Source of the DNA: Pantoea sp. Eser
GTDB lineage: Bacteria; Pseudomonadota; Gammaproteobacteria; Enterobacterales; Enterobacteriaceae
Direction of reading: 5' to 3'
Assembly: GCA_009830035.1 (NCBI GenBank)
Contig: SZZY01000002.1
Location: 372,001 to 436,000, forward strand
DNA length: 64,000 nucleotides
The notes under the pieces were generated by a model. It was not told the origin of the DNA and ran no database searches. It was given only the letters and a program-made list of their open reading frames with translations. Position 1 is the stretch's first letter. Each line of letters starts with the position of its first letter. This document shows, piece by piece, positions 35,217-44,725 of the stretch. The position numbers and the translations under genes were made by a program.

Positions 35217-35522
35217 ATGATGAGCAGCAATTCCTTAACCAGTTATATCGTCACGTTGCAGTATCCGGAATCTGGCTTAAGTGACATTCTTGAGCCAACT
35301 GGCGCCATGACGGCTGCCGGGTTGACCACCACCCTGACCGATGATTAGGGGCACCCGCATGAGCTGGGGACCAACAGTTTTTGTATCGTCACCACGCTGG
35401 AGGAGGACGATCTGCGGCGGCAGGTGGCTGCCGCTGGCGAAAGCGCTCTGGGACAAAAGCCGGACGTGACCGTCACCACCTTTGAGCAGTATCTGCGCGA
35501 CGCCGCCTCCCCGGCTGAGTAA
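35217..35522 (+). pseudogene. 101-codon gene of unknown function interrupted by amber
   Basis: ATGATG at 35217 with AGAGG upstream opens MMSSNSLTSYIVTLQYPESG. The frame runs to TAA at 35520-35522 with a single TAG at 35346-35348 (codon 44, TLTDD-stop-GHPHELG), probably from GAG or CAG. After it LEEDDLRRQVAAAGESALG and VTVTTFEQYLRDA follow, predicted alternating strand and helix, no membrane segment. Codon use on both sides of the TAG looks coding. I do not recognise the family. The pair of halves could also be read through. Confidence 0.6.
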
Positions 35523-35600
35523 AGGGTGCTTCCGCGCTGTTTTTAGTGAAGATTTACGCGCTACAATCGAACTTACGCAGCGAATAACGAGGATAGCCCG

Positions 35601-36495
35601 ATGTGGTCAGCCATTAGTCGTCTGTTAAGCGAACAGTTAGGCAACGCCGAAATTACCCAACGTCACGCCCTGCCCGGTGGCGAAGTCCATCCCACCTGGC
35701 GTATCCGCTACGGTGACCACGACGTGTTCGTAAAATGCAACAGCCGCGAGATGCTGTCGCTGTTTACCTGGGCAGCCGATCAGCTGGCACTGCTGGCCCG
35801 CACTCAGACCGTCAGGGTGCCGAAGGTCTATGGTGTCGGTCATCATCGCGAAGAGAGCTTTCTGCTGCTGGAATATGTTGAGCCGCAGCCGCTCGACCCA
35901 CAGAGCGCCTTTCAGCTGGGTCAGCAACTGGCGCATCTGCATCGGTGGAGTGAACAAACCCAGTTCGGGCTAGACTTCGATAACAACATCACCACCACTC
36001 CCCAACCCAACAGCTGGCTGCGTCGTCGGTCGGTTTTCTTTGCTGAACAGCGCATCGGCTGGCAGCTGCACAGCTGGCGGCGGAAAAAGGCATTCAGTAT
36101 GGCATACCGAACTGATCATTGCCTGCGTGCAGCGGTTGCTGGCATCGCACCATCCTCAGCCCTCTTTGCTGCATGGCGATCTCTGGCCCGCTAACTGTGC
36201 AGGCAGCGCAGCGGGGCCGTGGATCTTCGATCCCGCCTGTTACTGGGGTGACCGTGAATGTGATTTAGCGATGCTGAGCTGGTTTCCCAATCTGCCGCGG
36301 CAAATTTTCGAAGGCTACCATGCCGTCTGGCCGCTGCCGGATGGCTTTTCGCAGCGTCAGCCGGTTTATCAGCTTTACTATCGGTTAAACCGGGCGAACG
36401 TGTTTGGCAGGCACTGGCTGGGCGACGCACAGTTCGCCATTGGCCAGTTGCTAGATGAGGATGCGCCATCAACCAGTCAGGCCAAACCGGCCTGA
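35601..36495 (+). pseudogene. yniA: YniA-type fructosamine kinase family protein, frameshifted
   Basis: Aminoglycoside-phosphotransferase-fold kinase of about 286 residues. MWSAISRLLSEQLGNAEI to FFAEQRIGWQL is intact. A CA dinucleotide is duplicated near 36069-36072 and one G is missing near 36109. The C-terminal half, with the catalytic loop PSLLHGDLWPANC and the metal-binding IFDPACYWGDRECDLAM, lies in another frame. Both lesions are short slips. Convergent with yniB. Confidence 0.88.
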
Positions 36496-36497
36496 CT
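36475..36497. terminator. Possible bidirectional terminator hairpin between yniA and yniB
   Basis: AGTCAGGCC and GGCCTGACT form a perfect 9-bp stem around AAACC at the convergent gene ends. There is no long T-run, so terminator function is tentative. Confidence 0.45.
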
Positions 36498-36500
36498 GCA

Positions 36501-37037
36501 TCAGATAAAGCCCAGTAGCGACAGCGCGAAATAGCCAGCGATAGCAATCACCACCGGCAGCACATAAAGCGGGAAAATCTGCAGAAAAATGGTGTGGCGC
36601 GGGACGCGTACCTTTTCTTCCAGCTGCTGGCGGGTGCGCCCTTCACTGCCCTTCACCTGCTCCAGAATTAACTGATCCTCAATCCCTTCTTTGACATGAC
36701 GCACCTGGCGTCCCATCCGCGCGCCAGATGACTCCAGCGCCAGCCCGACAAAGATCAGAATATAGATCAGCCAGAATCCGAGGTTCATCTGACCGTTAAA
36801 TCCCGGCACCGGCGAGTTGTGCCAGAACACGTTGAGGAACGGGGTATTAAAGCGGATCATGTCGACGATCACATGGACAAAATCAAGCATTACTGCATCA
36901 ATGCCAGGCTGCTTTCCGCTGTGCTTAAACATAAAGCTCAGCACAGAAATAATGGTCGAGAGTAGCGCCAGTAAAAAAATAACCCAGCCAGCCACACGCT
37001 TAAGGATGGCGATGCGGCCAGCCTGTTGATAGGTCAT
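36501..37037 (-). CDS. yniB: YniB family inner-membrane protein
   Basis: 178 residues like E. coli YniB, function unknown. It has four predicted membrane segments: near 15-35, a weak one near 50-60, FWLIYILIFVGLALES near 85-105, and the C-terminal PLYVLPVVIAIAGYFALSLL. A basic, helical central region EGIEDQLILEQVKG lies between them. The ATG at 37037 is chosen because MTYQQAGRIAILKR matches E. coli exactly in position; the upstream in-frame extension does not. Intact. Confidence 0.88.
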   Translation of the reverse strand: MTYQQAGRIAILKRVAGWVIFLLALLSTIISVLSFMFKHSGKQPGIDAVMLDFVHVIVDMIRFNTPFLNVFWHNSPVPGFNGQMNLGFWLIYILIFVGLALESSGARMGRQVRHVKEGIEDQLILEQVKGSEGRTRQQLEEKVRVPRHTIFLQIFPLYVLPVVIAIAGYFALSLLGFI

Positions 37038-37182
37038 GATATCTCCTGAACCAAAAATCCAATTTGCTGTAAGTCTACCTGCCAATGCTGAAATTTCCCA
37101 AATAAAGCGTGGCTGGCTGCTCTGCCCCCCGCGACCGGCCGATCAATGCTAAGGTAAGTCAGACTTTATAAGGAGACCTCTG

Positions 37183-37835
37183 ATGCCCTATCACCGCCCC
37201 GTTCTCGCCGCATTGTTTGACATGGATGGCTTATTAATCGATTCCGAGCCGCTGTAGGATCAGGCTGAACTGGATATTTTTTCGACATTGGATGTCGATC
37301 TGTCACGCCGCAGCGAGTTGCTCGACACCCTCGGCTTACGCATCGATCAGACAGTACGTACGTGGTACGAAACGCTGCCGTGGAACGGCCCCAGTCAGCA
37401 GGAGGTCACACAACGCATCATTGCCCGGGCGATGGCGCTGATTGAAGAGACTCGCCCCCTGTTGCCCGGGGTTGAGACCGCACTGCAGCTGTGCCGGCAG
37501 CACAACCTGAAAATCGGCCTCGCCTCCGCCTCACCGCTGGCGATGCTGGAACGGGTACTGGAGATCTTCAACCTGCGACACTATTTCGACGTGCTCGCCT
37601 CGGCAGAAACGCTGCCTTACAGCAAACCCCATCCACAGGTTTATCTCAACGCGGCCGCCAGCCTGGCTATCGATCCGCTTAACTGCGTCACGCTGGAAGA
37701 TTCCTTCAACGGCATGATCGCCACCAAAGCGGCGCGGATGCGTTCGATTGTGGTGCCAGCAGCGGCGCACCGTAACGATCCACGCTGGGCACTGGAGGAT
37801 GTGCGGCTGGATGATCTGACCCAACTGACGCTGGC
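37183..37835 (+). pseudogene. hxpB: Hexitol phosphatase (2-deoxyglucose-6-P phosphatase) YniC, amber and 3' deletion
   Basis: HAD-family phosphatase (222 residues in E. coli). AAGGAG precedes MPYHRPVLAALFDMDGLLIDSEPL, so the DxD nucleophile motif is present. Codon 25 is TAG (37255-37257), where the family has Trp. Afterwards the frame is open (WNGPSQQEV, GLASASPLAMLER, YSKPHPQVYLNAA, TLEDSFNGMIATKAARMRS). The last few codons and the stop are gone: near 37835 the sequence runs directly into the middle of kduI. Confidence 0.9.
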
Positions 37836-38183
37836 CGAAAGTTCATCGTGCCGGACGTGCTGCCTACCTGCCAGCTCACCATGGGCTTAACCAAACTGGA
37901 GGAAGGCAGCCTGTGGAATACCATGCCGTGCCACACCCATGAGCGTCGCATGGAGGTCTATTTCTGTTTCGACATGAGCGAGGAGAGCGCGGTGTTCCAC
38001 ATGATGGGCAAGCCGCAGCAAACCCGTCACCTGCTGGTACATAACGAGCAGGCGGTGATTTCACCCAGCTGGTCGATTCACGCCGGCGTCGGCACCCAGC
38101 GCTACACCTTCATCTGGGGCATGGTGGGCGAAAATCAAGTCTTTGATGACATGGACCACGTCAAAATCAGCGAACTACGCTGA
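37836..38183 (+). pseudogene. kduI: KduI C-terminal remnant (5-keto-4-deoxyuronate isomerase)
   Basis: About 115 codons matching the C-terminal 40 percent of KduI (278 residues in E. coli), the pectin/glycosaminoglycan-degradation isomerase. It begins [19 protein letters not shown] and ends [15 protein letters not shown]. The zinc-binding motifs [12 protein letters not shown] and WSIHAGVG are intact, but the N-terminal domain is deleted and the remnant has no start. The deletion joined it to hxpB out of frame. Located 16 bases before kduD. Confidence 0.92.
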
Positions 38184-38199
38184 GCGGAGGAGAAATATC

Positions 38200-38961
38200 A
38201 TGGTACTGAATGCGTTTAGCCTAGAAGGGAAAGCGGTGCTGGTGACCGGCTGTAATACCGGTTTAGGACAAGGTATGGCGCTGGGCCTGGCGCAGGCGGG
38301 ATGCGACATCGTCGGCGTCAACCGCGAAGGACCGGACGAGACCCAAAGCAAAGTGGAAGCGCTGGGCCGCCGTTTCTGGTCGATAAAGGCTGACCTGATG
38401 AAAACGGAGGTGGTCGGCTCGGTGGTTGAGCAGTCGCTGGCCGCGGCCGGTAAAATCGACATTCTGGTGAATAACGCCGGGATTATCCGCCGCGAAGATG
38501 CGCTGAACTTCAGCGAGCAGGACTGGGATGATGTGATGAATCTCAACAGCAAGAGCCTGTTCTTTCTGTCACAGCAGGTTGCCCGGCAGTTTATCGCCCA
38601 GGGTAACGGCGGTAAAATTATCAATATTGCCTTGATGTTCTCGTTCCAGGGCGGGATCCGCGTGCCCTCTTACACTGCATCAAAAAGCGCGGTGATGGGG
38701 CTGACCCGACTGATGGCGAACGAGTGGGCGAAGCACAACATTAATGTCAATGCGATCGCCCCCGGTTAAATGGCCACCAATAACACCCAACAGTTACGCA
38801 GTGATGAAGCGCGCAGTGAAGAGGTCCTCGGGCGTATCCCGGCCGGTCGCTGGGGCGTACCCGACGATATGATGGGACCGGTGGTGTTCCTGGCCTCAGC
38901 CGCCTCTGACTACGTTAACGGCTTTACGCTGGCGGTGGATGGCGGCTGGCTGGCGCGCTGA
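38200..38961 (+). pseudogene. kduD: 2-deoxy-D-gluconate 3-dehydrogenase KduD, nonsense and catalytic-site loss
   Basis: SDR enzyme of ketodeoxyuronate catabolism, 253 codons from MVLNAFSLEGKAVLVTGCNTG to VDGGWLAR. TAA at 38767-38769 replaces the Tyr of APGYMATNN. The catalytic Ser thirteen residues before the active Tyr is Leu here (NIALMFSFQGG where E. coli has NIASMLSFQGG), a TCG to TTG-type change. Yet the Rossmann motif TGCNTGLGQGM, NNAGIIRRED and YTASKSAV persist. Two independent defects. Confidence 0.92.
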
Positions 38962-39102
38962 TTTGTCGGGCGGACAGGCCGTAGGGATTGTCCACTTTTT
39001 TTAGTTAAATTCACGCTTCGTTACAGCGTCACACGTTCTCATTTACTGGATAAATCCCTATACTGGATGCATCGACAGTTTTCTTTGCAGCCAGGTTCCA
39101 TC

Positions 39103-39693
39103 GTGACGGCCGAGGGCCATATCATTTTTGCCATTGCGAGTGCCATTTTCGCTAAACGTGCTGAACTTACACCGGTGCTGGCGCAGGCAGACTGGTGGCA
39201 TCTTGTTCCGTCGGCACTGCTGACCTGCCTGTTGCCCGACATCGATCACCCCAAATCGCTGCTCGGACAACGACTACGCTGGCTCTCCCATCCGATTGCA
39301 CGGGCGTTTGGCCACCGCGGCTTTACCCATAGTTTACTGGCGGTGGCCGCCGGGCTGTGGCTGTTTCAGCTTAACCTGCCTGCGGAGTCGCCGATTCCGC
39401 CCGATGTATTGCAGGGACTGACGCTGGGTTATCTCAGCCATATTGTTGCTGACATGCTGACGCCGACAGGCGTACCTATGTTGTGGCCCTGCCGCTGGCG
39501 CTTTCGTCTACCTATTCTGAAAAGTCAGAAAGGTAACCAGCTTGAGCGGGCATTGTGCCTCGGGCTGGTCGGTTATGCGCTGTGGTTCCCGGTTGGCATG
39601 CCTTCGTTTGGTGCAAACGGCTGGCCCGCTCAGCTGTTTGATACGCTACAAAATGGTGTCGGACGGCTGATTTCCAGTCAGACTGCGCATTAA
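39103..39693 (+). CDS. ydjM: YdjM family metal-dependent hydrolase, inner membrane
   Basis: 196 residues from the GTG at 39103, equal to E. coli YdjM. It has about four membrane segments and the DUF457/YdjM signature CLLPDIDHPKSLLGQRLRWLS plus FGHRGFTHSLLAV (Asp and His metal-ligand pattern) and GYLSHIVADMLTP. The E. coli gene is in the SOS regulon. Here the upstream CTGGATAAATCCC-ATACTGG sequence is at best a decayed LexA site. An in-frame ATG 12 codons upstream exists, but the N-terminal alignment favours the GTG. Intact. Confidence 0.88.
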   Translation: MTAEGHIIFAIASAIFAKRAELTPVLAQADWWHLVPSALLTCLLPDIDHPKSLLGQRLRWLSHPIARAFGHRGFTHSLLAVAAGLWLFQLNLPAESPIPPDVLQGLTLGYLSHIVADMLTPTGVPMLWPCRWRFRLPILKSQKGNQLERALCLGLVGYALWFPVGMPSFGANGWPAQLFDTLQNGVGRLISSQTAH

Positions 39694-39798
39694 ATCAACA
39701 AATTAAGCGATTAAGTTATAAAGCATGCCATTTGGATATAAGGCCTGCACCCTCTCCTGCTGATACCATTCCTGCAGACTTAATTCATGATTAACATT

Positions 39799-39828
39799 AT
39801 GCGGTTTTCCCGACGCGGAAAACCGCAT
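39799..39828. promoter_or_regulatory. Perfect 12-bp inverted repeat upstream of tcyP
   Basis: ATGCGGTTTTCC and GGAAAACCGCAT flank the loop CGACGC, ending 17 bases before the tcyP ATG and just before its ribosome site. There is no following T-run, so an operator or a leader hairpin is likelier than a terminator. It could also close the ydjM transcript. Confidence 0.6.
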
Positions 39829-39845
39829 TACTCCGGAGTTTCAGT

Positions 39846-41237
39846 ATGGACCTTCCTCTTACGCTTAACCTCGTGGCCTTTGTGGTGCTGCTGGTATTGC
39901 TCTCACGTTTCAGCCGCAACAACTGGAGCCTGTCGAAGAAAGTGCTGACCGGTCTGGTGATCGGCGTACTGTTCAGCCTGGTGCTACAGCTGATCTACGG
40001 TGAAAACAGCGCGGTGATTAAAGCCTCCGTCAGCTGGTTTAACATTGTTGGCAATGGCTACGTGCAGCTGCTGCAGATGGTGGTAATGCCGCTGGTGTTT
40101 GTTTCGATTCTGAGTGCGGTTGCCCGGCTGCATAACGCCTCATCGCTGGGTAAAATCAGCGTACTGACCATCGGCGTGCTGCTGTTTACCACCGCCATCT
40201 CGGCGCTGGTTGGGGTGTTCGTCACCGGCCTGTTTGGTCTGAGCGCCGAAGGTCTGGTGCAGGGTGTGCAGGAAACCGCGCGTCTGAGCGCCATTCAGAG
40301 CAACTACGTCGGCAAAGTTTCTGACCTGAGCGTGCCGCAGCTGGTGCTGTCCTTTATTCCGAAAAACCCGTTTGCCGATCTGACCGGTGCGAATCCGACC
40401 TCGATCATCAGCGTGGTGATCTTTGCTGCCTTCCTCGGCGTGGCCGCGCTGCAGCTGCTAAAAGATGATGAAATAAAAGGTCAGCGGGTGCTGGTGGCAA
40501 TCGACACGCTGCAGTCGTGGGTGATGAAGCTGGTCCGTTTAGTGATGAAGCTGACGCCGTACGGCGTGCTGGCTCTGATGACCAAAGTGGTGGCCGGTTC
40601 GAATCTGCAGGACATCATCAAACTGGGAAGCTTCGTGGTTGCCTCTTACCTTGGTCTGGCCATTATGTTTGGCGTCCATGCGCTGCTGCTGTCAGTCAAC
40701 AGTATTAATCCGATGCGTTTCTTCCGCAAAGTGTGGCCGGTGATTACCTTTGCCTTTACCAGCCGCTCCAGTGCCGCCAGTATTCCGCTGAGCGTAGAGA
40801 CGCAAACCCGTCGCCTCGGCGTGCCGGAGTCGATTGCCAGCTTCTCAGCCTCTTTCGGTGCCACTATCGGACAGAACGGCTGTGCCGGTCTCTATCCGAC
40901 CATGCTGGCAGTGATGGTTGCGCCAACCGTTGGCATCAATCCGTTTGACCCGCTGTGGATCGCCAAGCTGGTCGGGATTGTCACGCTGAGCTCGGCTGGC
41001 GTGGCCGGTGTCGGTGGCGGTGCGACTTTCGCCGCGCTGATTGTGCTGCCCGCCATGGGCCTGCCGGTGACGCTGGTAGCGCTGCTGATCTCCATCGAAC
41101 CGCTGATCGACATGGGCCGTACCGCCCTGAACGTCAATGGCTCAATGACCGCCGGTTCCCTTACCAGCCGCTGGTTAGGTCTGACCGATAAGCGCGTACT
41201 GGACAGCGACGAACACGCCGAACTGGCGCACCGTTAA
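39846..41237 (+). CDS. tcyP: L-cystine transporter TcyP (YdjN)
   Basis: Dicarboxylate/amino acid:cation symporter family (SDF) cystine importer, 463 residues, identical in length to E. coli. Eight helices, the re-entrant loop motif [11 protein letters not shown] and the substrate-site segment [16 protein letters not shown] with the [21 protein letters not shown] region are present. Start [12 protein letters not shown] preceded by CCGGAG. Intact; important for oxidative-stress cysteine supply. Confidence 0.95.
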   Translation: MDLPLTLNLVAFVVLLVLLSRFSRNNWSLSKKVLTGLVIGVLFSLVLQLIYGENSAVIKASVSWFNIVGNGYVQLLQMVVMPLVFVSILSAVARLHNASSLGKISVLTIGVLLFTTAISALVGVFVTGLFGLSAEGLVQGVQETARLSAIQSNYVGKVSDLSVPQLVLSFIPKNPFADLTGANPTSIISVVIFAAFLGVAALQLLKDDEIKGQRVLVAIDTLQSWVMKLVRLVMKLTPYGVLALMTKVVAGSNLQDIIKLGSFVVASYLGLAIMFGVHALLLSVNSINPMRFFRKVWPVITFAFTSRSSAASIPLSVETQTRRLGVPESIASFSASFGATIGQNGCAGLYPTMLAVMVAPTVGINPFDPLWIAKLVGIVTLSSAGVAGVGGGATFAALIVLPAMGLPVTLVALLISIEPLIDMGRTALNVNGSMTAGSLTSRWLGLTDKRVLDSDEHAELAHR

Positions 41238-41433
41238 TCCGCGATCAACCAAGCGCGCCCGCGCCAGGTTTTCTGCTCTTCCCCCGCTTTTCTCTCCATA
41301 ATTTCCCCGCTTGATGGCAGCGCCGTTAAGAAAACGTTAAGCATGGTAAACAGGCGAAAATTCACCGCTTTAGCGCTTGTCTTTAGCCGCTAAAAGGCCA
41401 ATTCTGCAGGCAGTCTTATGAGGAGAATGCCCG

Positions 41434-41809
41434 ATGAAAAAAGTTATCGCCTCCCTGCTGGCGTTAACCCTGTTAACTCCGGCTATCGCTTTCGCTCATC
41501 CTGGCGGATGGGGTCCACATGGTGGTCCTGGCCCACACTGGGGCGGGCCAGGTCCGGTGCGTTTTTTACCTGAAGCCGCAACGGCGGTATTGATTGGCGG
41601 ACTTGACCTATTATCTGCTTAACGGCAACTATTATCAGCGCTATGGCGAAGAGTATGTAGTGGTGGAGCCGCCTGAAGAGCGCCGCGTCAGCGATGACAT
41701 GCGGGTGCTGGACTTCAACGGTAAACGCTTTTATGTGCAGCAGGGGCATTACTACCAGCGGCAGATAGATGGCGACTACGTCGAGGTTCCGCGTCCGGCA
41801 GGCTTATAA
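41434..41809 (+). pseudogene. DUF6515-type secreted protein, one-base frameshift
   Basis: AGGAG precedes MKKVIASLLALTLLTPAIAFA, a clear Sec signal peptide, then a His/Gly/Pro-rich segment (HPGGWGPHGG) and LPEAATAVLIGG. One extra T near 41602 shifts the frame. TYYLLNGNYYQRYGEEY and VVVEPPEERR to VEVPRPAGL continue in another frame. Repaired length would be about 124 residues. Family assigned from the GxxYYLxNGxYYQ pattern; function unknown. A single slip, so sequencing error remains possible. Confidence 0.75.
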
Positions 41810-41822
41810 CAGTCGGCACGAA

Positions 41823-41851
41823 AAACGGCCCGTCAGATGACGGGCCGTTTA
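41823..41851. terminator. Bidirectional terminator between the DUF6515 gene and osmE
   Basis: AAACGGCCCGTCA/TGACGGGCCGTTT forms a 13-bp perfect stem at the convergent ends. Confidence 0.9.
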
Positions 41852-41881
41852 TTATTCGATTAGGGCTTTACAGCAAATGCC

Positions 41882-42217
41882 TTACTGCTGAACCTGCGGA
41901 TCGGTATCGTATTCCGCACAGCTCTGGAAGCCGTGGTTCATTACGCGACCGGTATCGTTGTAGCTAACGAAATAGGTCTGTGCTTTGCCGTCACGCTGGC
42001 CCAGTACATAAGTCTGGCAGGTGCCACGCGCGTGAACCATGGTGATTTCAGTAGACGGTGTGCCGGCGATTTGACGAACCTGGTCACGGGTCATGCCTTT
42101 TTTAACATCCTTCACCACCGGCTTAGTCACGTAGCTTTCAGCGCGGTCGTAAGTCGTACAACCAGACAGGGCAGCCAGCGTCAGCGCCGCAGCGATACAT
42201 CCCATCACTTTATTCAT
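41882..42217 (-). CDS. osmE: Osmotically inducible lipoprotein OsmE
   Basis: SmpA/OmlA-fold outer-membrane lipoprotein, 111 residues. The signal peptide has lipobox LSGC (Cys20). The mature part has [19 protein letters not shown] and [21 protein letters not shown], as in E. coli. ATG at 42217 is chosen for the GAGGA site nine bases upstream; an in-frame ATG five codons earlier would bury that site. Intact. Confidence 0.92.
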   Translation of the reverse strand: MNKVMGCIAAALTLAALSGCTTYDRAESYVTKPVVKDVKKGMTRDQVRQIAGTPSTEITMVHARGTCQTYVLGQRDGKAQTYFVSYNDTGRVMNHGFQSCAEYDTDPQVQQ

Positions 42218-42282
42218 CTTGTTGTTCCTCATTTATTGTCCATGTGCAGACAAGCCTGGAACATAAATTCAGGTTTATCAAG

Positions 42283-42311
42283 TTTATGGCGAACTTTTAA
42301 TGCACTGACAA
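42283..42311 (-). promoter_or_regulatory. Putative osmE promoter
   Basis: On the minus strand TTGTCA and CATAAA are spaced by 17 bases, 66 bases upstream of the osmE start. The remainder of 42218-42521 up to the transporter pseudogene shows nothing else identifiable. Confidence 0.5.
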
Positions 42312-42521
42312 CCGTCAGGATTTCGTAAAGAAGGCTGCTTTGCTGTCAACGGGCACGTATACTCTGCGCCAAAAAACAGGCCCCTTAACCAGACTAAAAG
42401 CGTCGCCGGGGCGCGGGTTGCCCTCACCGGCTGCTCACGGGGGATGACGCCGGAATCAGTAACCGCCCGCTAATGAGTTGTCCGCCTTTAATTCACCCAT
42501 CGCTTCAGATACTGAGGATAA

Positions 42522-43711
42522 ATGACACCTGCACATTCTAACCGGCTGGTTTATGCCATCACGCCGGGCCTGCTGGCCGCACTCGGCCCGCTCTGTATCG
42601 ACCTTTACCTGCCCGCGCTGCCCCGGCTGGCCCGGGACCTGCGCACTGAAACCGCCACGGCGCAGCTTAGCCTGACCGCCGGACTACTCGGCCTGGATGC
42701 CCGCCAGTTAGTCTTCGGTCCGATGAGTGACAAATTTGGTCGTCTGCGGCCGCTGGCCCTGTCGCTGGTGCTGCTTCTTATCGCCTCGATCGGCTGTGCG
42801 CTGGCGCAGGATATTCATCAGCGGCTGCTGGCTCGCCTGTTTGAAGGTTTAGCCGGTGCGGGCGGTGCGGTGTTATCACGTTTGCCATCGCCCGTGACAT
42901 GTACAGCGGTCACGAGCTGACCCGCTTCTTTGCCCTGCTGATGCTGGTAAACGGTCTGGCACCGATTGCCGCTCCGGTACTCGGCGGCGTGCTGATGACG
43001 GTGCTTAACTGACGTGGCATTTTTGTGGTGCTCGCCTGCATTGCGATACGGCTGATTCTGCTGGCGCGCTGGAAACTGCATGAAACCCTGCCCGAGGCGC
43101 GCCGCAGTAAAGGCTCGATTTTCTCCGCCTACGCTGCGCTGGGCTAGGTGATTACCCATCGTCCTTTTATGGGCTTCTGCCTGACCCAGGGCTTTATGAT
43201 GTCCGGCATGTTTGCCTATATCGGCGCATCGCCGTTCGTGTTGCAACAGCTCTACGGTCTGTCGCCACAGGCGTTTAGCTTCTGCTTTGCGGCTAACGGT
43301 GTCGGACTGGTGATCGCGTCCCAGACCAGCGCCCGTCTCTGCCCGCTGTGGGGAGAATATCGGGTGCTGAAAGGCGGGCTGACGCTGGCGTTTGTCGCCT
43401 CCAGCCTGCTGCTGGCCGCACTGACGCAGGCGCCGTTACCGCTGCTGCTGGTAGCGCTGTTCTTTACCATTGCCAGTAACGGGGTGATTGCGACCACCGC
43501 TTCATCACTGGCGATGCAGAGCCAGGGCCATCGCGCCGGCAGCGCTTCGGCAGTGATTGGCGTCACCATGTTCACTCTGGGTTCCATCACCGTACCGATT
43601 ACCGGTATTGGCGGAACCTCAGTGCTGAGCATGACCGCCACCATTTTTGGCTGCTTTATGCTGGCGATCCTGATGTTCGTGCTGCTGGCAAAAAACCGTT
43701 GCCGCAGGTGA
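42522..43711 (+). pseudogene. Bcr/CflA-family drug resistance transporter, three lesions
   Basis: MFS exporter of about 396 residues. LCIDLYLPALPRLARDL and FGPMSDKFGRLRPLA (MFS motif A) are in the first frame. A shift near 42875 separates ITFAIARDMYSGHELTR. TGA at 43010-43012 replaces a Trp (VLN-stop-RGIF), and TAG at 43145-43147 precedes VITHRPFMGFCLTQ. The C-terminal half from there to the end is open. Family assigned from the Bcr motif pattern; exact gene not assigned. Confidence 0.88.
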
Positions 43712-43840
43712 AAACTGTCTGATTTCGCGACGGTTAACTGAAATCGGCTGCCGCTTTGGCTTGTTGTTTTCGCTGAGTCACGTTAGCTTTAATAAAACGT
43801 TCGCATCGAGCTGACGGGCCACTGACCTGAGGAGAAGTTC

Positions 43841-44665
43841 ATGTCACTGCAGCAGGAAATCATTGAAGCACTGGGCGTTAAGCCCACTATCGACGCCGAT
43901 CACGAAGTGCGCGTTAGCGTCGATTTTCTTAAGTCCTACCTGAAGCGGCACAGCGGTCTTAAAACGCTGGTGCTGGGGATCAGCGGCGGTCAGGACTCCA
44001 CCCTGGCGGGTAAACTGGCGCAGCTGGCAATCAGCGAACTGCGCCAGGAGAGCGGAGATAATGACTACACCTTTATCGCGGTGCGGCTGCCTTATAGTGT
44101 GCAGGCCGATGAACAGGATTGTCAGGACGCGCTGGCGTTCATTCAGCCCGATCGGTCGCTGGTGGTGAACATCAAAGAGTCGGTGCTCGCCAGTGAGCGG
44201 GCGTTACAGGCGGCCGGTATCACGCTGTCTGACTTCGTGCGCGGCAATGAAAAAGCGCGTGAGCGAATGAAAGCGCAGTACAGCATCGCCGGCATGACCA
44301 AAGGCGTGGTGGTCGGTACCGACCATGCGGCTGAAGCGGTCACAGGCTTCTTCACCAAGTATGGCGATGGCGGCACCGACATTAATCCGCTGTTCCGCCT
44401 CAACAAACGCCAGGGCAAGCAGATGCTGAAACAGCTTGGCTGTCCGGAACATCTCTACCTGAAGAAACCGACGGCCGACCTCGAAGACGATCGTCCCGGC
44501 CTGCAGGATGAAGTGGCGCTGGGCGTGACCTACGAGATGATTGATGACTATCTGGAAGGCAAAACTATCGATCCTGATAACGCAAAAATCATTGAAGGCT
44601 GGTATCTGAAAACCGAGCACAAACGTCGCCCACCAATTACTGTTTTCGACGACTTCTGGAAGTAA
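43841..44665 (+). CDS. nadE: NH3-dependent NAD+ synthetase
   Basis: Last step of NAD synthesis: deamido-NAD + ATP + NH3 to NAD. It has 274 residues (275 in E. coli). The PP-loop is [15 protein letters not shown] near 46-60, and the deamido-NAD/ATP contacts include [33 protein letters not shown] precedes the ATG. Intact. Confidence 0.97.
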   Translation: MSLQQEIIEALGVKPTIDADHEVRVSVDFLKSYLKRHSGLKTLVLGISGGQDSTLAGKLAQLAISELRQESGDNDYTFIAVRLPYSVQADEQDCQDALAFIQPDRSLVVNIKESVLASERALQAAGITLSDFVRGNEKARERMKAQYSIAGMTKGVVVGTDHAAEAVTGFFTKYGDGGTDINPLFRLNKRQGKQMLKQLGCPEHLYLKKPTADLEDDRPGLQDEVALGVTYEMIDDYLEGKTIDPDNAKIIEGWYLKTEHKRRPPITVFDDFWK

Positions 44666-44672
44666 CCCTGCC

Positions 44673-44700
44673 CCTCCCTTGCTGCGGCAAGGGAGGCTTT
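44673..44700 (+). terminator. Probable terminator of nadE
   Basis: CCTCCCTTGC/GCAAGGGAGG perfect 10-bp stem with loop TGCG and a short T-run, eight bases after the nadE stop. Confidence 0.75.
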
Positions 44701-44725
44701 AGCGCCTTACCCGGTTGAGAGTGAC

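Noticed and set aside
39041..39070. LexA box before ydjM
   Set aside because: CTGG and ATACTGG are present but no CTGT-N8-ACAG arrangement; at most a decayed site.
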